The translations under genes were made by a program, and so were the position numbers. Below are positions 11,344-21,830 of a stretch of 64,000 bases of DNA, piece after piece. The stretch's first letter is position 1; every line of letters starts with the position of its first letter. The notes beneath the pieces are model-generated. The model saw only the letters and a list, made by a program, of their open reading frames with translations. It had not been told where the DNA came from and made no database searches. The DNA is taken from the NCBI GenBank assembly GCA_018398585.1, contig JAGTTD010000010.1:21957739-22021738 (forward strand), given 5' to 3'. This DNA is from Simmondsia chinensis (taxonomy: Eukaryota > Streptophyta > Magnoliopsida > Caryophyllales > Simmondsiaceae).

Positions 11344-11698
11344 TGTTATGAATCTAGATTGATCTAGGTTCGTACACTAGGGATAGATTGATAGAAGAGA
11401 TTTAAGATGCGAAGAGAAGTGAAAGAGATGAAAAATAGAAGAATGTCTAGAAAGCATCTAGATCAAAGAGGGAGAATAGACTTCAATATCATTCATCAAT
11501 ATTCTGAGCTTACAAGTGAGACTACTCCTATTTATACTAGCTTAGGACAAGGACAAATAGTAACTGTCCTTCCCTCCAAAACACCACATTCAAATGCATT
11601 CCTAATTCCCTTTACTAAACGCGTTACTAAGATACTGAATTGATCTATTACAATTATAGCTTTATTAGAACTAACACATATATCCTAGAATCATAACA
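11344..11698 (-). repeat. 5' LTR of element A
   Basis: 355 bp, TGTTATGAATCTAG...CTAGAATCATAACA, bordered by the PBS on the left and TACTT (11699-11703) on the right. Confidence 0.9.
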
Positions 11699-11703
11699 TA
11701 CTT

Positions 11704-11742
11704 CCACTCTATTAAGTTCAAGTTTGATCTTGAAGCTTAACA
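11704..11742 (+). repeat. 3' LTR of element 1, right end
   Basis: After the second TACTT copy (11699-11703) the sequence continues CCACTCTATTAAGTTCAAG... and ends GCTTAACA. It aligns with the LTR end of element G (ATTCAAGTTTGTTCTTG...ATAACA). Joined to 4239-4612 it gives an LTR of about 413 bp. Confidence 0.75.
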
Positions 11743-11759
11743 TCTAGCTGGCAACAATA

Positions 11760-12775
11760 TGCAGAGTCTCATTAGGTGTTATGGCTATTAATGGCCATCA
11801 ATGGTGGATGATTGCATAAAGTATGCCAAGAGCTGCAGAGCATGCCAAAGACATGGACATGTACCACGAGTCCCTGTAGCTGATAAGCATGCTATTGTCG
11901 AACCGTGGCCCTTCAGAGGTTGGGCAATGGACATCATAAGGAAAATTAACCCCCTTCTAGCAAGCGACACTCTTACATTCTTGTGGCTGCAAACTACTTC
12001 AGAAAATTGGTGGAGGCTAAACCATAGGAATATCAATCAGCAATACGTGATTGATTTTATCAAAGAATACATCCTATGTAGCTTTGGTATCCCTGAAAAC
12101 ATAACTATAGACCAAGCTAAAGTGTTCAATGGGGCCGAGGTTAAAGAGTTCACCAAGAGTTTCAACATCAAAATCTTGAACTCAACCCCCTTCTATACTC
12201 AAGCCAATGGCCAGGCAGAGTCAACAAACAAGATTTTGAAGGCCAATATTGAAAAGATGATTCGGGCCAACCCAAGAGGTGGCATGAATTGCTATAGGAT
12301 GCTCTTTGCGCTTACAAAACGTCCAAACAGGATGCAATTAGGGCAAGTCCCTTCCATTTGACATATGGCCATGATGTCGTGCCCCTAATGGCAATAATGG
12401 TTCAGTCTATTAGGTTGGCTCGTCAAAGAAAGTTTTCTGAACTTGAGTATGATCAGGGCATGGTGGATGCACTAACTAACTTAGACCAAGCTAGGCTTGA
12501 CGCCCGTCACCAGTTAGAGAAGCAAAAGAAGAGGGTGGCCAAAGCATGCAACAAAAAGGCCAAACCTAGGTCTTTTCACTTAGGGGATATAGTTAGGAAC
12601 GTGGTTTTACCCATTGGCCAGAAAGACTGTGTCTTTGGGAAATGGTCCCCAAACTGGGCGGGCCCATTTAGAGTCACTAAGGTATTTGATGGCAATGCTT
12701 ACTTACTCCAAGACCTAGATGGAAGAGCTCACAGAGTGCCATTAATGGAAGGTTCATAAAGAAATATGTGCCATA
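11760..12775 (+). pseudogene. Integrase remnant of element C
   Basis: Integrase of Tat/Athila type in two frames (11801-12361 and 12358-12759) joined by a frameshift. Seen: the end of the zinc-binding domain (WPSMVDDCIKYAKSCRACQ), the catalytic core with the first Asp in GWAMDII, a mutated second site (ITIDQAKVFNG in place of a DNG motif), and YTQANGQAES with the catalytic Glu. The C-terminal part reads KWSPNWAGPFRVTKVFDG..YLLQDLDG, typical of gypsy integrase tails. Frameshifts and substitutions around 11960-12010 mark it as dead. Confidence 0.87.
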
Positions 12776-13049
12776 AATTTGGGATTCTAACAAGGAAGTC
12801 CATACGTATAGAATCCCCGAATTATGGGCTTATTTTCAATATCAATGTCTTGAGCATCAACTCCATGATCCTTAGGTTAAGAAAATAAAGAAAAGAAATG
12901 AGAGGAACCACCAAGCTGAGACACATATTTCACAAAAATGAGTAATTCATTAATATCACTAAAGAGTACATGGCTTATATGCAAAGTAATACAAGCAAGT
13001 AACTTGTATGGCCAAAATCTCTTTAAAAAAAGAAAGAGTGAAATCTAAA
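12776..13049 (+). other. Spacer between integrase and antisense ORF of element C
   Basis: About 270 bp, AT-rich, with no coding signal on either strand. It would contain the 3' end of any antisense transcript. Confidence 0.5.
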
Positions 13050-15243
13050 AGAGTTGAGTCATAGTCCTCACTAAGGATTCCTCAATTGAAGAAATTTGGC
13101 TGGTTGCATTGCTTAGCTCAGGGTCCAAGGAAAGGGCTTCTTTATCTTGAACTTGGTTATTTCTTTGGGCCTCCCTGGTAGCTTCCTCAAGGCTTCTAAC
13201 CGTAGTGGCTTAAGACCAATGTTGTTGTCTCAAGGAAAGCAGTTCTCCCTAAGATGACCCAATCTCTCCTCCAAGTGATGAATTTCATCCTTAAGACCTC
13301 GGATCTCTTGAGCTTGCTGGCGTTGGGCCTTCTTGGCTACTTGGAGTTCTTTAAACAAAAGTTGCAAGGCACTAAGGTCAGCTGAATGCCCTAAGTCCCT
13401 TATGGCATCATGATAGTGCCGCTTCTGCTGAAGGAGGGTTGGGACCTCTTAGTTCACCATCAGAAGCACTTCCTCTAAGGCTTCGAGTTCTCTGACAATG
13501 GCAGGAGCCACCTTATGGTCCTCCTTTAAGGCCTTTACTGGGGACATAGCTTCATGGAATTTAGCCATTTCAACTACGGTCAAAACAGGGAGATGTGCTA
13601 GCTCCCTTAGCCTCTAGAATCTCAAGAATACTTGGCCTAGTTGCCAAAGAGCCAACCTTCCACTTGCCCCCAGCTCCTTTAGAGGAGAAGTCATCCCTCC
13701 TAGTAATGAAGAAGGAATGTCTCTTGGAGCTGTGACCTGTAAAAGGGTTAACATCAAAAGGACTTAGATTAAATCCTAAGTTTGGAAGACAACCAAGATA
13801 GGGGAACTATCATTACCTCTGAAACCTCAGCTTGAGGAAAAAGAAGAACTTCCACTGGCATTTCTGCCATTGGAACTTTTGCTACCTCTTCAATTGCAGG
13901 GACGTCCTCCTTCAAGGGAACCTCAGAGGAACAATAGTTTCATGTTAGAACTAAATATGGTCGACAGTTGGGAGACCAGATTACATAATCTTACCTCCAA
14001 AAATTTCTTCAATGGAGATTGAGTCTCTTGGAAGGAGGAATGGAGCCTGTATAGGGCCTTGGTTTAGAGTAACTGGGAAGGAAACCTCTTTAGAGGGATA
14101 GCTGATAACTGACTCCACAGCATAGATATCCATGTCATCTCCTTCAGCACTCGAGCTCAATTGTTCAGTACCCTGACTGAGCTCTTATGCAATTTCCTAG
14201 GGTGGAGAATTTCATATCTCTATGATAATCGAAGCTAGCCGTTACTGTGACTAAAAAAGGCCACGTTAGGAGCTTCTTTGAAAGAGATGAACGAGACACC
14301 AGTTAAGAAAAGCCAATACCTTTGGTTCATAGAGCATGGCTTTTCTTTTCCTCAATAGATGTGAGATGGGTACCTCTTTATCTTCTTCTCCTCTACCGCC
14401 TGAATGGCTCCAGCAGGGAAAGTTTGGGGAACCTCTTTCTGAATGCTCTTCCTTGAGCCACCAACTTCAAGGGCCGGTGGAGAAGTTTCCGGTGGGGATT
14501 CCAATAGCAACATCTGTATGAAACTCCTAGTTTTAGCACTCCTAGGAGGCCCTTGGACAGATGCTGCTACAAAACAAAAGTACAAAGATCAATGTTTGTT
14601 CAAAACCACCAAAAAATAGGACTGAAGCATACTTCAAGGGTGACTCTTGACCTCATTGTTCTTTCTATGGAGTTGGCCTGATGCTAATTAGCTAGCTTCT
14701 TCTTGAGCTGGGACCCACAAGCTCAAAAGAAGGTATAAAATACCACTTCACTCCTCTGGCCTCCAAAGAGGACTAATAGGCTTGGAACCAAAGCTGCAAA
14801 ACAAGGTGTGGCACATGTACTATACCTACAGACGTCGAGGTACACATAGAAGGACCTGATTTTCCTAATTTAACCCACGAAGCTCTCTATATTGGGGGAG
14901 TTGAATGGAGACCCTCCTATCCCCCCAAAGGTTTTTGGTCCTTATACTAGGAAAGGGAATATCTTAGAGTATTCCAAATTGCTTGGCAAACAACCTAGGC
15001 CTATAAGTCTCTACACCAGGATGACTCTGGTGATAGAAAAATGGTTGTTGAGGGCACATGATTACATGCCTGATCAGTGAGTTTTTGGAACAAGTGAGGA
15101 CTAAGGATTCTCTCCTTGAAGGGATTCCATTAAGTCCCCTTCCTCTCTCGAGGAGACATTAATTTCTGAAGGCATTAGTCAAAGGACCATCATGGGGGTA
15201 AGAGGACCTCACAACTAGCATATTGCTCCCCAAAACAAGAGAC
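13050..15243 (-). pseudogene. Antisense ORF of element C, 3' portion (coiled-coil region)
   Basis: Read on the - strand, this carries a Lys/Gln/Glu-rich coiled-coil (ELQVAKKAQRQQAQEIRGLK then HHLEERLGHLRE, about 13230-13350) and other low-complexity segments, with stops between them. It continues the antisense ORF whose N-terminal plant-mobile-domain-like part lies beyond element D at 35300-36140. The protein's role is not established; such ORFs accompany Tat elements. Confidence 0.6.
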
Positions 15244-15248
15244 CCCCT

Positions 15249-15878
15249 TGTTTGTGGTGTTTAGTAGGTATTTGGGAAGAACCTAAATTCAAGCTACTGA
15301 AAGATTATCGAGATTCCTGTTATCCCTTGATTTTTTTCCCTCCTTTCATTTCCCCTTTTCTCTATTTATAGTGGTAGGATGATGTTTTTAGTGTTTGGAT
15401 AAATGTCCTTTTCCTTTTCTTACAAACTAAGTTTCTTTTATTATTTTTTAAAAATGTATCTTAAAAGAAGTGAAAATGGATAAGTTTACTTTGTGTGGTC
15501 ATTATATGGGCAAATTGTGTGGATATTTACCCCTACTGGGCAAATATTGTTGAATTTTTTCTCTACTGAGTGAATTGTGTTAATTTTCTTCTTATTGGGC
15601 GAATAATGTTGATTTTTCTCTCTATGAGGCGAATAATGTTATTTTTGACCCCTATTGGGTGAATTGTGTTGATTTTTCTCCTACAGGGCGAATAACGTTG
15701 TTCCTTACCCCTACTGGGCGAATAATGTTGTTTTTACCTCTACTGAGTGAATAGTGTTTATTTTTCTCTTGCTGGGCAAATAATATTGTTCCTTACCCCT
15801 ACTGGGTGAATAATGTTATCGTTAACCCCCTGCTGGTCGAATTGCGCTACCTTTTAGTTATTTTTTGAATTACAAACA
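15249..15878 (-). repeat. 3' LTR of element D with 30-bp tandem repeats
   Basis: 630 bp. It opens TGTTTGTGGTGTTTAG and ends GAATTACAAACA in + orientation. From about 15530 to 15850 it consists of ~30-bp units of the form CTACTGGGCGAATAATGTTG plus a T-rich tail, roughly 11 copies, far fewer than in the other LTR. Confidence 0.88.
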
Positions 15879-16099
15879 CATTTCTCCCACTTTTCAAACA
15901 AATTTTGTTTGGAAAGTATTAACTTATTATTGTTCCCTCTTTTTTCTATAAATACCCCTCTTGGAATGATTATTTCTTTTTGATTTGAATGTCACTCTCT
16001 TTTGCTCTTCCTTTCATAAATATTACCTTAATGTGATAATTTCTCTTTTACTTTTAATTTTTACGTGTAATGTTTGAGTTACTTCTCTTTCCATTCTTT

Positions 16100-17200
16100 T
16101 ATAAAAACCACTTTTGATAACTTTTCACTTATTTTCAGTTTTCTTGCTTGTAACGTTTTTGGATGGAAATTTTTTGACAGATATTTTGTCTCTAATATTC
16201 TCGTGGTTGTCTATCAAGGCCTTAAACCAATGTCGTGCAGTTTCTCAATTTTGTCGTCAGCTTTTCTCACGGGCGAATTTTTTCAAAGATCAATCCATGA
16301 ACTGCTTCCGGCGTCCAGCGGATAATGTTCTTATCATAAATGGGTATCAACCTCCCTTTGGCATACATGTGGAGGTGCATTCATTACACCCGCCTTTCTT
16401 TGCACCTTGCCTTCTTCCCAATTCCCTACAGTTTTTGACGGAGGATAAACAAGTTGTGGGGGTGAGTAATGGATTAGTCTTATGTCGGGGCATCCCTTTC
16501 TATGGGCTTATGGACTTATCTATATGTAACCCTGCTACCAGAACATATCTTCCATGCTTCTTATCGGAAGAATTATGCTATCTGAGTAGTACTGTTAATA
16601 TGGTGTTTGTTTGTTATGAAGATGTTTCTCTTTACCCTTTTAATTACCATATTTTCATGTTTGCTCTTAATCTCGAAGCCAACTTGAGAGGCTAATCCTA
16701 GGCTGAAGGAGATTGGTATTCTATTTTTAAATTTGATCGCGGTATCTAGCGTTATCAGGGGGATGTTAATACGGGTCGGGGTAAAATGGATTTTACTCGT
16801 CAGGTGTTAATGTGCCTTTTATCAAAGCGTAGTGGTTATTTTACTCCAAACTCCCCGTATTTTTATCCATATATATTGTCGTGGGATATGATGAAAGACT
16901 TTGCCACACTCTTGTTCCTTCCTCCGAATATTAGTGACAAAGTCGTTCATAGTCAAAGTTTAGAAATTTTTCGTTGGCATGGACGTCTTTGTTTGGCTGC
17001 GCTGCATGGCTTGGTTCTTTCTCTGTGGAGTCTTTCAAAATTGAGGGGTGTGAATTCATGGGTTTTGGTTTGAGATATCTTATTCAATATTCGTCATCCA
17101 AGCATGCAGGGAAGTGTAGGTGTGACAAGTTTTATAGTGACGGACTTTCTCGTAATCGTTTCTACTGAATTCAAGGTTTAGAGTTATGCTTTTTCTGGAC
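16100..17200 (+). pseudogene. F-box-like pseudogene inside element D
   Basis: The frame 16114-16695 encodes an F-box-like segment (LTDILSLIFSWLSIKALNQC, then RAVSQFCRQLFSRANFF). It is followed by a typical F-box-associated signature (VVGVSNGLVLCRG, then LSICNPATRTYLPC). Coding resemblance continues through 16786-17073 (a WYSIFKFDRG segment before it, then EIFRWHGRLCLAALHG) with stops and a frameshift near 17000. F-box proteins are substrate receptors of SCF ubiquitin ligases. Here it lies between the polypurine tract and the antisense ORF of D, on the strand opposite to gag-pol. Whether it was captured by the retroelement or belongs to an undetected insertion is unresolved. Confidence 0.65.
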
Positions 17201-17750
17201 CTGATCATGGGGCACTTTAGGTCATATGTCCTCATGGTTAAGGGGAATGGGCACGTTTATACGCATATTATAGTTCACTTCGTCCCTATGGGGCTCCGAT
17301 TTATGCTCATGGGATATTGTGTGACTAGGGAGCGTACTGAACTTGGTTTGCATAAATTTGGTTGTAACTTCTCCGTTTAAGCGTGGTGTCATTGTTTTAT
17401 TTTCATGGCTTCCTGTGTATATTGAAGGTAGGTCTTGTAGACAAATAACTTTGAACTTTGTCGGGGTTAGTCCTGGGCTATCGGATGAGCTTATCTTAGG
17501 TATGTCATGTAAACATGTTTATATGAATGAAAAACAGTGTTTTGGGTGTGCTGCGAATGAAATAGGTGAATTGTGTGCATCAAGGATATATAACTGTTTG
17601 ATAATTTTTATTTGGGTACTTACTTGGGCAATCCTTTTGTTTTATTCCCCGTAGCAAAAACATTGCGAACTCTGAATAATTTTTAATGTGGGAGGTGATC
17701 CTTTAATTGTTATATCAGTAAGCATTTTACTTCACACCTCAAGGTGCAAA
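17200..17750 (+). other. Interior of element D after the F-box pseudogene
   Basis: About 550 bp with frame fragments but no recognisable domain. It may be the degraded 3' part of the F-box gene. Confidence 0.35.
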
Positions 17751-18510
17751 ATTATTAGACATTTTAATTACTTATGTTATCCAATTGTATATTGGTTGGG
17801 GTTTAACAAAACTCCCAGTGTATAAACCTATTTATAATTTCAACTATTTGTATCTCCTATTTTTTACACTGATGGGCATTTAACGTAGCCCCCAATGTGT
17901 GAAATAATTCCAATCCTTTATATCTCCCATTTTTTACACTGGTGGGCATTTAACGCAGCCCCTATTGTACAAAACAATTTTAATCACTTATGTCTCCCAT
18001 ATTTGACAATGGTGTGGGCGTTTAACATAGCCGGGTATATAAAATAATTTCAATTACTTATATCTCCCATTTTTTTATACTAGTGGGCGTTCAACGTAGC
18101 CCCCAGTGTATAAGATAATTTCAATCACATATATCTCCCTTTTTTACACTGGTGGACGTTTAATGTAGCCCCAAGTGTGTCAAATAATTTCAATTACTTG
18201 TTTCTCTCATTTTTTACATTGGTGGGCATTTAATGTAGCCCCCCAGTGTACAAAATAATTTCAATCACTTATATGTCCCTTTTTTACACCGACGGGTGTT
18301 TAACGTAGCCCCCAGTGTATAAAATAATTTCAATCACATATATCTCCCAGTTTTACACTGGTGGGCATTTAATGTAGCCCCCAGTGTATAAAATAATTTC
18401 AATCACTTATATATCCCATTTTTCGCACTAGTACGCGTTTAATGTAGCCCCCAGTGTATAAAATAATTTCAATCAATTATATCTCCCATTTTTTACACCG
18501 GTGGTATTTT
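17750..18510 (+). repeat. ~71-bp tandem repeat array with internal palindrome
   Basis: About ten copies of a ~71-bp unit (AATAATTTCAATCACTTAT, a CTCCC block, then TTTTACACTGGTGGGC and GTAGCCCCCAGTGTAT). The ACACTGGTGGG and CCCCCAGTGT arms are near-complementary across a ~12-base loop (CATTTAACGTAG), so each unit could fold. Copies differ by substitutions. No ORF. Confidence 0.85.
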
Positions 18511-18900
18511 TATACCAATATAACTTATATTTTTCTTTTTTTTTCCTTCATTCTTTTTTCTTTTCCTTCTTCTCTTTCCCTGTTTTTTTCTTCCTTCTTT
18601 TGCCCTCCTTTCTTAACCGTTTTCACTTCTTTCTCTCTTTCTTTCTCCCCAAGCTTTCCTTCATCCTTCTACCCGGTGGTTATTAGCTTGCTTTTCCTCT
18701 ATTTCCTGTAATTTTCATCTGGTTTTGAGATTAGGTATGGTGCCTTTTATCCTTTTTTCCCTAATTTCGTAGGAATAAATCAGGCTTTTACCATATGTTG
18801 GAATGAAAGTGGTTGGCAATGACTTTTCACAATTTTTGTGGATTGAGTTTTATTTTAAGTTCTAATTTTGATTCTATCTTAGTTTACTGAAAATTTAGCA
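18511..18900. other. Pyrimidine-rich stretch in element D
   Basis: 18520-18720 is almost pure C/T on the + strand (TTTTCTTTTCCTTCTTCTC-like). The apparent frames here are low-complexity. No gene is seen. Confidence 0.5.
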
Positions 18901-18959
18901 AAAGAGTTGTGCCTGTTTTCTTTTTGTCATGTTAACTTGTTAATACTTAATATCTTGGT

Positions 18960-19395
18960 TTACATGACCTTTGTTAAAACGTGACTTGCTATTTTTGTTT
19001 GTTTGTAATGTGTGCCCTTTTCTGTTGGTTTGCAGATGTTATTAACTTCTGTTTGCATGACTTTGATTAAAACCTCATTTGTCCCAATGTAATGTGCGCC
19101 CTATCGTGTTGACTTGCGGATGTCATTAATTGTTGGTGGATGTTTTTAACTATTAATTTGGTCAAAATCTCCTTTGTAACATGTGCCATGTTGGCTTGCG
19201 GGTGTTGACAGCTTTAGTTTGCATGACTTTGATTAAAACCTCATTTGTCCCAATGTAACATGTGCCTTGTCGTGTTGACTTGCGAATGTTATTAACTGTT
19301 TGTGGATGTTTTTAGCGGTTAATTTGGTCAAAATCTCTTTTGCGACATGTGCGCTGTTGGCTTGCGGGTGTTAACGGCTTCATTTTACCTGACCT
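18960..19395 (+). repeat. ~166-bp tandem repeat (about 2.5 copies)
   Basis: The block TTGATTAAAACCTCATTTG occurs at about 19063 and again 166 bp later, and a diverged third copy precedes them. Each unit includes GGCTTGCGGGTGTT-like and TTAATTTGGTCAAAATCTC segments. Confidence 0.7.
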
Positions 19396-19472
19396 CCTTA
19401 TTGTGACCTACTCATCTTAAAAGACATAAAGTTTCTCTTTTTGTTGTGGTTAAGGTGGTTTTATTTCTGAAA

Positions 19473-21830
19473 ATGAGCTCGAGTGCCAACAGCCATAGTT
19501 CTTCCTACCATCAGCGTGTTTTAGATAATCCCGCAGTTCTCGGTAGGCTAGAAGATATTTTATCTCCTATGAATCAGGGATCAGTTATTGTGGCACCTCT
19601 ACCCTCTTTTCATATACAGAGGGAGGAGCATTACCTCTATTCGCGAATGTATATGTGTTTTTTGATTCGTGTTATACTTATTAGGATGATTTTAATGCGG
19701 ATTAAAAATGGTTAAGGGTAGAAGTAGGACTCGAAGTATTAATCAAGGCGATCCAGCCAAAAATCGGCCTTCCACTTCTGTTCCCATGTCTAATCTTTCT
19801 TCCACTATTATATCTTTTAATGAAGCTAGGGTGCGGGCTGAATTCCCACATATTGCAGATATTAGGCCTCTTAATTGGTTTGCTTAACGTTATTTGAATG
19901 TAGAGAAGATCGCTTTTATTAGAGAGAAGTACTATTTTCCTTTGGAGTACAAAATATGGGCTCCTAAGGAAACTGACCGTATACTATTTCCCCCTCGACA
20001 TGACTATTTTGCTGCGACATTGGAAACTTTGAGTGTTGTGCTTAGATTTCCGCTTCTTTTTTTGAGTCTAATTTATTGGAGTGTTATACCCTGTGCCCTA
20101 GCCAAGTTACCCCTAATGGCCTTCAGAACGTATACGGATTTTTGATTACTTGTTTTGTTAAGGGTTTTACAGCTTCTAACAAGGCTTTTGACTATTTATT
20201 TAAAGTCAAAAAGAGCCGGAGCACTTTTCTTTCAAAAGTCGTAGGAGTTGGCATTTTGTTGAGGATAATCCGTCCAACCTTAAGACTTGGTTAAACAAGT
20301 TGTTATGAGTTCGCTCGCCTACTTTTCCTAATTATCCCATGGTGTGGCATAAACTGACCTATGCCCCCAAACCACGTCTAGAAGAGTTAGCTCCCCCAGA
20401 TTCGGCGATTATCAACTATTTTGGCATGAATTCTGACGAAGATCGTTTTGTAGCCACCCGCTCACTCTTAGTAAAGAGATAGTGCTTGCAAAAGCTAGGT
20501 TAAGCGGGAGACCTTTTCTAGATATATGAGTCTCAAATGTTTGACTTTTTTTGTTAAATTATTCTATTTTTTATTATATAACGCTCAGTGTTTATTGATT
20601 TTTACTTTTTCTACTATTTTTTAATGTAGTGGAAAAAGTAGAAAACTTGAATATCACCCGCTGCTTGGTTTTGGACTCTCCTTAGGGCAACTCGAAGCAT
20701 ACTCATATGAGTGCTTCCGCCGAACCCTCGGTACGACCTCCTTCTGAGGACCCCCCCCCCCCCCCCTCCCTTCGTGTTACATAGCCAATTTCTGAGGGTG
20801 AAGGCTTTGCTCAACATCCCGTATGCAACGGCGTTACACAGCTACCTCCTCGGGGTCGGTGTACTCAATTAGACTTACATCCTGAAGGGAGGAACATTTG
20901 CGCACGTTCCGAGTCTGTGCAAAATCTCGCTATACTAGACGCACCCACTGTCATTCATTTGCCACCATCTCCTCCTTCTCCTTCTTTGAGAGATTTTCCT
21001 ATATACGTGCCCCTGGCTAGCCCGGGGGGGGGGGATACTTCTACTTTCACCCATCCCCGAACAAATTTTGCCTCTTTGCTCAGAGTTTCTGAAGAGCTGT
21101 CACCTCTTGGGACCATTCGTCTTCCGAGTTCTTTCACCCTGTTAGAGGTGATGACTTGTGTTCAATTTATTCGTTCCTCTTCTTCTCTTTCTTCTTCCTA
21201 GTACTATTGCTTACTTTTGGTGTGTTTATATGGCTTATTTTTTTCCTTTTGTCAGGGTCTCACTTTGACAGGGTAAGGCTGCATACATCCTACCCCTCCA
21301 TACCCTACGCAAGCGGGAGCCCCTGTGGCATTGGGGCTGTTGTTGTTTTATATGGCTTATTTTGCAGCATCTAGGTGTTCTAGGTTATTTGAGTCAAATG
21401 ACCTCATCTTATATAGACGCCATGGCCATCAAAACCTTCTGGCGGAGCTCCAGACAGTTCGAAGTGCATCTTTGAGGCAACAAGAAGAATTTCATCATGT
21501 AGTGGAGCAGCTTCAAAGGAGGTTGGATGAGGCACGGGCTGATAACTGCAGTCAAGTGAGAGATTTAACAAGGATGTACAGATTGACGATCTTCGAGCTC
21601 ACGAGGAGGCCGTTGCTACCTTTAAGTCTAGCTCTGAATTTCAGATCACCTAAAGTGTCTTTTACTTGGCCGCCATGGATTCCATTTTTTCTCGCTTATC
21701 CCGGAAGCTTGGTGATGGTGGCCCCAACTTTACTCGACCTATGGTAGATTTCTTAATCTCTCAAATTACTAATGAGATTAATGAGGAGTTATCTCAGAGG
21801 GATGCTTCTCCCTCTGCTTGAGGTAAAACT
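19473..21830 (+). pseudogene. Antisense ORF of element D (Transposase_28-like domain plus coiled coil)
   Basis: The N-terminal segment (MSSSANSHSSSYHQRV) is followed, across stops, by a region at 19709-20480. This resembles the plant 'putative gypsy type transposon' domain (Pfam Transposase_28): EYKIWAPKETDRILFPP, RFPL, then CPSQVTPNGLQNVYGFLI and WLNKLL. The C-terminal part (about 21440-21700) is a coiled coil (EFHHVVEQLQRRLDEARADN). Frameshifts (20100, 20290, 21590), a C17 run near 20751 and a SINE at 21242-21346 break it. Such ORFs antisense to gag-pol occur in Tat elements; their role is unknown. Family name is from memory, so moderately sure. Confidence 0.65.
21242..21346 (+). mobile_element. 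5'-truncated tRNA-derived SINE (Au/TS-like 3' end)
   Basis: 105 bp with the characteristic SINE 3' segment GGGTAAGGCTGCATACAT, a CCCTACGCAAGCGGGAGC block and a terminal GGGCTGTTGTTG. It is flanked by perfect 17-bp direct repeats TTTATATGGCTTATTTT at 21225-21241 and 21347-21363, the TSD of LINE-type retroposition. It interrupts the antisense ORF of element D. Confidence 0.85.

Larger units (their letters stand above)
4613..11698 (-). mobile_element. Element A: gag-only derivative of a Ty3/gypsy retrotransposon, carrying element B
   Basis: Two LTRs of 356 and 355 bp, about 94% identical by hand count, flank a short interior. Perfect 5-bp TSDs TACTT lie at 4608-4612 and 11699-11703. The PBS at 11329-11343 reads ATTGGTATCACAAC on the - strand, close to the initiator tRNA-Met PBS. 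A purine-rich tract abuts the left LTR (reverse of 4969-4985). Only gag is recognisable inside; RT, RNase H and integrase are absent. Element B (5121-9045) is nested in it. Without B the element is about 3.2 kb, so it was probably mobilised by proteins made elsewhere. Confidence 0.9.
1..11742 (+). mobile_element. Element 1: chromovirus-like Ty3/gypsy retrotransposon, left-truncated by the window and split by element A
   Basis: Decayed LTR retrotransposon in domain order gag, protease, RT, RNase H, integrase, chromodomain-like tail, polypurine tract, 3' LTR. This order is diagnostic of Ty3/gypsy. Its 5' LTR lies left of the window. The 3' LTR is interrupted at 4612/11704 by element A, with TACTT duplicated on both sides, and ends at 11742. 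Beyond 11742 the integrase of another element (C) begins, so element 1 inserted into C. The C-terminal tail with a short VLMQWVNS..VSWED remnant resembles the degenerate chromodomain of plant chromoviruses; assignment to a Reina-like lineage is inference from small size and short LTRs. Confidence 0.88.

Noticed and set aside
14336..14585. Short frames on both strands near 14.3-14.6 kb
   Set aside because: Both fall in the degraded antisense ORF of element C and show no independent domain.
17750..18510. Regular repeats with spacer-like variation, at first sight CRISPR-like
   Set aside because: The units are head-to-tail copies of one 71-bp sequence with mutations, not identical repeats separated by unique spacers, and the DNA is plant.
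18454..18711. Hydrophobic 85-codon frame that could look like a membrane protein
   Set aside because: Artefact of a T/C-rich stretch (Phe/Leu/Ser-rich translation).
20741..21035. C17 and G9 homopolymer runs with short overlapping frames
   Set aside because: The frames are low-complexity and the runs could be sequencing or assembly length errors; they lie inside the decayed antisense ORF of D.
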